A stretch of DNA of 57,487 nucleotides from Arthrobacter silviterrae (GTDB lineage: Bacteria > Actinomycetota > Actinomycetes > Actinomycetales > Micrococcaceae). Below are positions 53,013-57,487 of the stretch, in pieces (the first letter of the stretch is position 1; each line of letters opens with the position of its first letter). The translations under genes were made by a program, and so were the position numbers. The notes beneath the pieces were generated by a model. It made no database searches. It was not told the origin of the DNA and saw nothing but the letters and a program-made list of their open reading frames with translations. The stretch spans positions 1-57,487 of the forward strand of contig NZ_JAAKZI010000030.1 of NCBI RefSeq assembly GCF_011045165.1. The letters are read 5' to 3'.

Positions 53013-56000
53013 TTACAGCGACGGCCCGACACTGGGCAGGGGTGAATGTTGTGCGCCGATCGGGACAACCAGTGAGGGCGCCGACTCGGTCGCCGTGGGC
53101 GTGCTATTCCTGGCCGTGGTGATTCGGTTTTCGAGCCGGGCCCGTCGCTCGGCTTGTTGCCAGTCGGTGGCGCTGGGAGGTGGGCCGAGGGGAATTGAAT
53201 CATTATCGATGTCCCAGCGGTCCCGGTAGCCCGCTACGTCGCGCACGAGGTCTTTCCACCTGTCGTCGTTGGCTTGTAGGCCCGTTTGTGCCCGGAGCTG
53301 GCGCACCCAGTCCTCCTCGTTGGCGAGGGCGCGGACGGAGATCGTCGAGATTCGTGTGGCGATCCGCTGTTCAACGTCGTTGAGGAGTTCACGCAGCTCC
53401 TCGCGGTCAGTGGTCACCGTTCCGGGCGCGTACTCCGTGGCCGTGGTGGTGGGACGCTGCCGCTGAAGGGATTGCAGGCGCGAGTGCACGACGGCGGCCA
53501 CGTCACGGGCCCCAGACGTTGGCCGCAGCCCGCCGATCAGGGCCCGCTCGGCAAGTGCATGGTCGGTGGCGGCTGCACGCCTCCATGCGGCGACCATGGC
53601 GCCCCAGGAGGGCGACCCTCTCATTTCGTCCACTAGGTTGGGGGAGTGGGCGCTGATGAGGCGGGTGACGTCGTCGGACGCGGCGATTTGTGCCAGGTAG
53701 TCATGCTCGGCCAGCAGCCGGGACAGGGAGTTCGCCTGGTTGTGTTGTTCGTCGCGGACTTCGTGGGCAGTGTGTTCGGCCCCTTCAACGGAGAGCACGG
53801 CGCCGAGGATTTGCCGCCAGTCCGGCAGCGAGGACGGGTCAACGCCGTGGTGGTCGCGGGGGTCGGGTTCGCTGATGTAGGCGTGGTTGCCGGCCTTCCC
53901 GCGGGTCATGGAGACGTAGAAGAGTTCCCGGGTGAGTCTGCCTTCGCTGACCAGGGTGTGGCCGGTGTCCACGGTGATGCCCTGGGAGCGGTGGGCCGTG
54001 GTGGCGTAGCCAAGTTCCACGGACTCGGCGAGATAGCTGGGGTTGAGGAGAATTCGTGCGCCGTTGTCGCAGCGGATCCCTTCGATGGAGCCGTCCGGCC
54101 TGGGTGGACTGGCGACGGTGATGAGGGTGCCGTTGCGGATGAAGTCGCCGGTGGCGTCGAGGACGTGGCGGTCGTTGCGCCGGGCCAGGATGGTGTCGCC
54201 GCGCCCGGCGTTTAGGCCGTCGCTGAGTTTCACGGTGGTTTCGGCATCGACCGCGCCCTGGCCGACCCGGTCGGCTTGAGCGCGTTCGTTGAGCATGGCG
54301 ACGGTGTCGTTGTCGGGGGCGATCAAGATCGATGTCCTCCCGGCGCGGATATCGGCGTCCCAGTGGTTGTAGGCGTCATCAACCATGGCGTCGTAGCTTC
54401 CGCTGCTGATGCGCTCGTGGGCGTCGTAGTCGGCGATGACGTCGAAGTCGCCCTCGCGGAGTTTGAGGGAGGCGGCGCGTTCCCATTCATTCGTGAACCG
54501 CCAGACCGTGGTGAGTCGTTCCGCGCAGCCTGTCCGGTCCAGCCATCCGAGTACGCCGCCGGCGTCGATGGAGTCCAGTTGGGCAGGGTCCCCTACCATC
54601 AGGACCTTTGCCCCGGCGCTGGTGGCTTGGTCGAGGAGGGCGGCGAGCTGGTAGGTGGAGACCATGGATGCTTCATCGATGATGACGAGCTGGTCGGGGC
54701 GGAACTGCCACCGTGATTGTGTCGCCGTGAGGGCGCTCATGCGCTGTGCGAGGCGCTCCTGGGACTTCCGGGCCTGTGTGTCCCGTCTGGGGGAGTGGCA
54801 GGCTGCTTGGTACCTTGCTGCGGCGTCTGCGTAGTGTCCTGCCCTGATTGCTGCCCCGGGCCCGGTGGATTCGTAGAGCCATTTGCTCACGTTGTCGGTG
54901 GCCAAGCCGAGCTCGCGTCCGAGGACGTCGGCGGAGGCCGCGGCGGGGGCCAGTCCGACGACGGTTCCGGTCCCGAAGTGGTCTTCCCAAAGGGCCTTGA
55001 CGGCGCTCATGGTGGTGGTCTTGCCGGTCCCTGCGGGGCCGACGACGGCGTCCAGCCGCCTGCCGCTGGCCAGGACGGTCTCGGCAGTTCGGCGTTGCTC
55101 ACCTTGCAGGGACTCTCCGCGCCTGGTGAGGAACCGCTGCAGGGCTTCCTGGGCGGCCGTGAGCTCGACGTGGGGGCCGGCGTCGCGCGTGTGGGCTTTC
55201 ATGATGGCTTCCTCATTGGCAAGCGTGGAGACGTCGGTGAAGAGGTGGGCGCTGGCCAGGTCAAAGACGCTGCGGCCGTTGAAGACCAGGTCGGGGGAGT
55301 TGGTGGTGGGGATGCCGTAGCGGAACTCGTTGAGCGCCACGGATTGTTCCTCGGCGGAGGTGGCGATGGCCTCCATCAGGTTGAGCCGGTCGGCGGCGGT
55401 GGTGCAGCGGATCTCCAGGCATACCCGTTCTGCTTCGGCGATCAGGTTCCAGCGGTTCCAGGTGGCCCGCCGCCGGGCCACCAGGTCCTTGACCAACCCG
55501 GCCGTGCTGTCAATCCAGGCAGCGTCCATGTCGGCGGTGGTGACCGGGTGGGTGCGGGAACGATTGATGGTTGCCGCCAGTACGTCCTCGGCGGTGAACC
55601 CTTTGGCTTGGGCCCGTTCACGCCACTGGCGGGTTCGGATGTCCAGGGGGATCACGTCGTGGTTCTTGGCGGTCCGCGTGGACAGGGTGGCATGTTGTCG
55701 CAGCTTGAGTTTGACCGTGTTGCTGGGTTCCCTTCCGTGGGTTTCGGACCAATCGTGGATGAGCCGGTCTGCTTCGATGTCGATCAGCCGGGACCTGCTT
55801 GAAAACTCGAGGATGAGGGCATCGTCCACGCCGGAAAGTTCGAAACTGTAATTGTGGATGGCGCTGGTGGGTGTGCGGACTTCGGCCTCGGTTCCCAGGT
55901 CCCGGCCGAGCTGGTCATAGAGGAGCCCGTTGTAGTGTTGGCTGGCGGCCACTGTCGCCTTGTAGAGGGTGCGCGAGTCGAGGGTGGTCCAGACACCGTC

Positions 56001-56603
56001 GCTGACGCGTTGGGCCTTGTTGGCGATGACGACGTGGGTGTGCAGCTGCGGGTCCCCCGAGCGGGACTCCCAGTGGTCGAAGGCAGCCGCGATGGCGCCG
56101 TGGACACCAATGTGGGCGACTCCTGCGTGGCCGGCCCGGGTATGGATGGCAGAGCTCTCCACCCAGGCCAGGGTGGCCTCCAGAGCCGCGTGGTGGGCTG
56201 CCATGACCTTGTCCTTGTACCCGTCATCGCCGAGGGCCCAGAGAACGGAGACGGACTTGGGCACACTGAAGGTCAGGTCAAAGCCGGCCACCGCCGCCCG
56301 GCGCACGGTCTGGCCGTTGGCGCCGGTGACGGTGGAGGCCTGGTTGGGTGTGCGGCCCAGGGGTGCTCCCGTGGAGGGGTGTTCACCCCGCTCGAAGAGG
56401 GCTTTCGCGGCCGCATCGGTGACGGTGTCGTGGGGAGTCATGCCGATTCCGGGAAGTCCTGCGCCGAGCCATTGCCCGGGCGGGTTGCTGGCGGCGGTGT
56501 AGTAGCCGGTGAGGTCGCGGGTTTCGACGTCGGCATGGCTGGTCGTCTTGAGCAGGTAAGAGACGCCGGCATCGGTGGAGAGGCGGGCTATGGAGACGGT
56601 CAT
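53013..56603 (-). CDS. MobF relaxase-helicase (TraA/TrwC type)
   Basis: 1196 residues. The N-terminal TrwC relaxase domain has MTVSIARLSTDAGVSYLL, tyrosines in LTGYYTAA, FDLTFSVPKSVSVLWAL, and the metal site DPQLHTHVVIANK near 188. The C-terminal RecD-like helicase has Walker A GPAGTGKTTTM near 525, IIDEASMV and GDPAQLDSID, and the late VELGYATTAHRSQGITVD. It nicks oriT, stays bound to the 5' end and unwinds the strand for transfer. Its start overlaps the stop of the upstream gene by 4 bp. Confidence 0.95.
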   Translation of the reverse strand: MTVSIARLSTDAGVSYLLKTTSHADVETRDLTGYYTAASNPPGQWLGAGLPGIGMTPHDTVTDAAAKALFERGEHPSTGAPLGRTPNQASTVTGANGQTVRRAAVAGFDLTFSVPKSVSVLWALGDDGYKDKVMAAHHAALEATLAWVESSAIHTRAGHAGVAHIGVHGAIAAAFDHWESRSGDPQLHTHVVIANKAQRVSDGVWTTLDSRTLYKATVAASQHYNGLLYDQLGRDLGTEAEVRTPTSAIHNYSFELSGVDDALILEFSSRSRLIDIEADRLIHDWSETHGREPSNTVKLKLRQHATLSTRTAKNHDVIPLDIRTRQWRERAQAKGFTAEDVLAATINRSRTHPVTTADMDAAWIDSTAGLVKDLVARRRATWNRWNLIAEAERVCLEIRCTTAADRLNLMEAIATSAEEQSVALNEFRYGIPTTNSPDLVFNGRSVFDLASAHLFTDVSTLANEEAIMKAHTRDAGPHVELTAAQEALQRFLTRRGESLQGEQRRTAETVLASGRRLDAVVGPAGTGKTTTMSAVKALWEDHFGTGTVVGLAPAAASADVLGRELGLATDNVSKWLYESTGPGAAIRAGHYADAAARYQAACHSPRRDTQARKSQERLAQRMSALTATQSRWQFRPDQLVIIDEASMVSTYQLAALLDQATSAGAKVLMVGDPAQLDSIDAGGVLGWLDRTGCAERLTTVWRFTNEWERAASLKLREGDFDVIADYDAHERISSGSYDAMVDDAYNHWDADIRAGRTSILIAPDNDTVAMLNERAQADRVGQGAVDAETTVKLSDGLNAGRGDTILARRNDRHVLDATGDFIRNGTLITVASPPRPDGSIEGIRCDNGARILLNPSYLAESVELGYATTAHRSQGITVDTGHTLVSEGRLTRELFYVSMTRGKAGNHAYISEPDPRDHHGVDPSSLPDWRQILGAVLSVEGAEHTAHEVRDEQHNQANSLSRLLAEHDYLAQIAASDDVTRLISAHSPNLVDEMRGSPSWGAMVAAWRRAAATDHALAERALIGGLRPTSGARDVAAVVHSRLQSLQRQRPTTTATEYAPGTVTTDREELRELLNDVEQRIATRISTISVRALANEEDWVRQLRAQTGLQANDDRWKDLVRDVAGYRDRWDIDNDSIPLGPPPSATDWQQAERRARLENRITTARNSTPTATESAPSLVVPIGAQHSPLPSVGPSL

Positions 56604-57148
56604 GACCTGCCCATTTCCTTGTTCCAGCCGCGGCGTGCAAAGATCGCCGCCGTCGACGGGTCCATGCGCGTGTTCGTGGTCGAGTGCAGTGTCAGGACCT
56701 TGGCGGCGAGGTGTTGCATGTCCCTGGTGGCCTGTCCTTCGCTGAGCTCGCGCTGCTTGTCTTCGTGCTGCAGGTGCCGCACCAGGCGCTGGAGGTCATC
56801 GGCTTTCAACTGTGCCCGTGACAGGGTCTGGGCGCTTTGGTTGAGTTGTTCGTAGGCTTCGGCCAGCTTGCCCTCAAACGACCGTGTCAGGTTGGAGAGC
56901 TTGCGCTTGTTCGCGCGACGGAGCTTTCGGATGGTTGCCTCATAGAGTGCGGTGAGCGCCGCCAACGACTCCTGGGTGGTGGCTCTGGACTGGCCGGCTC
57001 GGCCGGTTATCCCCAGTTCTTCATCCTGCAGGCTCTGTCGGTATTTTCGTTGCCGCTGGCGGTGGGCACACGCCGGTCGGCAGAAGAGCTGCCGGGGGCA
57101 GGCGGGTGTGAACGTGGTGTTGCATTCGGGGCATGTACGCGTGGTCAT
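56600..57148 (-). CDS. Zinc-ribbon/coiled-coil mobilisation accessory protein
   Basis: ATG 57148 gives 182 residues. The N-terminus has CPECNTTFTPACPRQLFCRPACAHR, a Cys-rich zinc-finger-like unit followed by a basic RQRQRKYRQ. A long coiled coil covers about 55-150 (SLAALTALYEATIRKLRRANKRK to VRHLQHEDKQREL). It overlaps the relaxase start by ATGA, so the two are translationally coupled. A DNA-binding partner in the relaxosome is likely (inference). Confidence 0.8.
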   Translation of the reverse strand: MTTRTCPECNTTFTPACPRQLFCRPACAHRQRQRKYRQSLQDEELGITGRAGQSRATTQESLAALTALYEATIRKLRRANKRKLSNLTRSFEGKLAEAYEQLNQSAQTLSRAQLKADDLQRLVRHLQHEDKQRELSEGQATRDMQHLAAKVLTLHSTTNTRMDPSTAAIFARRGWNKEMGRS

Positions 57149-57421
57149 ATCTATCCATGGTGATTCGGCCGGTTTACACCATGACCAAACGTCACTGTAG
57201 GATCCCGAGCTGCTTGTCACCAGCAGATCACGCTGGCCTGCGACGATGCTCGGCCCTCGAAGGCTGAAATTCTCAGTTTCGTGTCACTTTCCTGCGATGC
57301 TCATCACGGTTGATGAAAATCACGGCAAGAGATTCCAAGTTCGACAACCAAACAGCCTTGGATCAGGGGGCTGGCGAGCGTCGAGCCCGCGCTTGTCGAA
57401 GCCAAAAGGATGGGCTCGTGT

Positions 57422-57440
57422 GGGACAGAAATTCTGTCCC
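57422..57440. repeat. 19-nt palindrome upstream of the relaxase operon
   Basis: GGGACAGAAATTCTGTCCC is a perfect palindrome with one central base. It lies about 270 bp upstream of the mobilisation operon start, where an oriT or an operator would be expected. Confidence 0.7.
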
Positions 57441-57444
57441 GTCT

Positions 57445-57469
57445 AGCCCCGGGCTCGCCGGGCTTTTTT
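57445..57469 (+). terminator. Rho-independent terminator
   Basis: AGCCC and GGGCT arms around a GC-rich loop are followed by TTTTTT. It would end a plus-strand transcript arriving from the left; no such gene is visible, so it may act on transcripts from the palindrome region. Confidence 0.6.
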
Positions 57470-57487
57470 GGGCGCACGGGACTCTGA

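Noticed and set aside
1-57487. CRISPR array or complete insertion sequence
   Set aside because: No regularly spaced short repeats with unique spacers and no transposase motif were seen; the 31-bp repeats are only four units in two distant pairs.

Overview
High-GC DNA of Actinobacteria type, most like the Arthrobacter group of the Micrococcaceae: GC-rich third codon positions, purine-rich Shine-Dalgarno sites, a Tat-exported fructanase with a DPQRP motif, a SCO6880-type conjugation ATPase fragment and DUF4913. This assignment is inference from gene content. The window looks like accessory genome made of three blocks.

(1) 0-10.2 kb and 24.4-34.4 kb: patchy housekeeping and immunity DNA. It holds acetyltransferases, VOC proteins, a Nudix hydrolase, a HAD phosphatase, Tpt1/KptA, a TPR protein, an Mrr-like nuclease and a scatter of small immunity-type genes (Imm59-like, SUFU remnant, barstar, SUKH-like). 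A displaced Rhs C-terminal tip carries a barnase/T1-type RNase directly before its barstar, and is frameshifted in an A7 run. Two large direct repeats tie the blocks together: a 1.3-kb repeat at 0.16 and 26.1 kb, and a diverged pair of S51 peptidase genes at 8.1 and 30.2 kb. Both S51 copies are broken, by different lesions. A SoxR regulator faces a VOC gene across a clear SoxR box.

(2) 10.4-24.4 kb: a fructan-utilisation island bracketed by ~0.63-kb direct repeats that each carry a tRNA 3' end. Inside are an autoregulated LacI gene with a palindromic operator, a complete Dpp/Opp-type ABC importer (SBP, two permeases, two ATPases), a cytosolic GH32 beta-fructosidase, a Tat-secreted GH32 enzyme of the DPQRP type and a PfkB fructokinase. 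The likely route is extracellular levan/inulin cleavage, oligomer import, cytosolic hydrolysis and fructose phosphorylation.

(3) 34.5-57.5 kb: an integrative conjugative element, entered at its int/xis end. The order is tyrosine integrase (N-terminal frameshift), excisionase, XRE-like and ArsR-like regulators, a sigma-70-like protein, a type IV secretion operon (TcpC/VirB8-like, NlpC/P60 hydrolase, small membrane protein, VirB6-like, SCO6880, VirB4-like, VirD4/TraG-like, DUF4913), an ArdC antirestriction protein, SSB, a headless second ArdC, a GT51 transglycosylase, a dead phage terminase fragment, and a MobF relaxase with a zinc-ribbon/coiled-coil partner. The right end of the element lies outside the window.

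No CRISPR array, rRNA or complete tRNA was seen. All family calls come from reading motifs; no database search was run.
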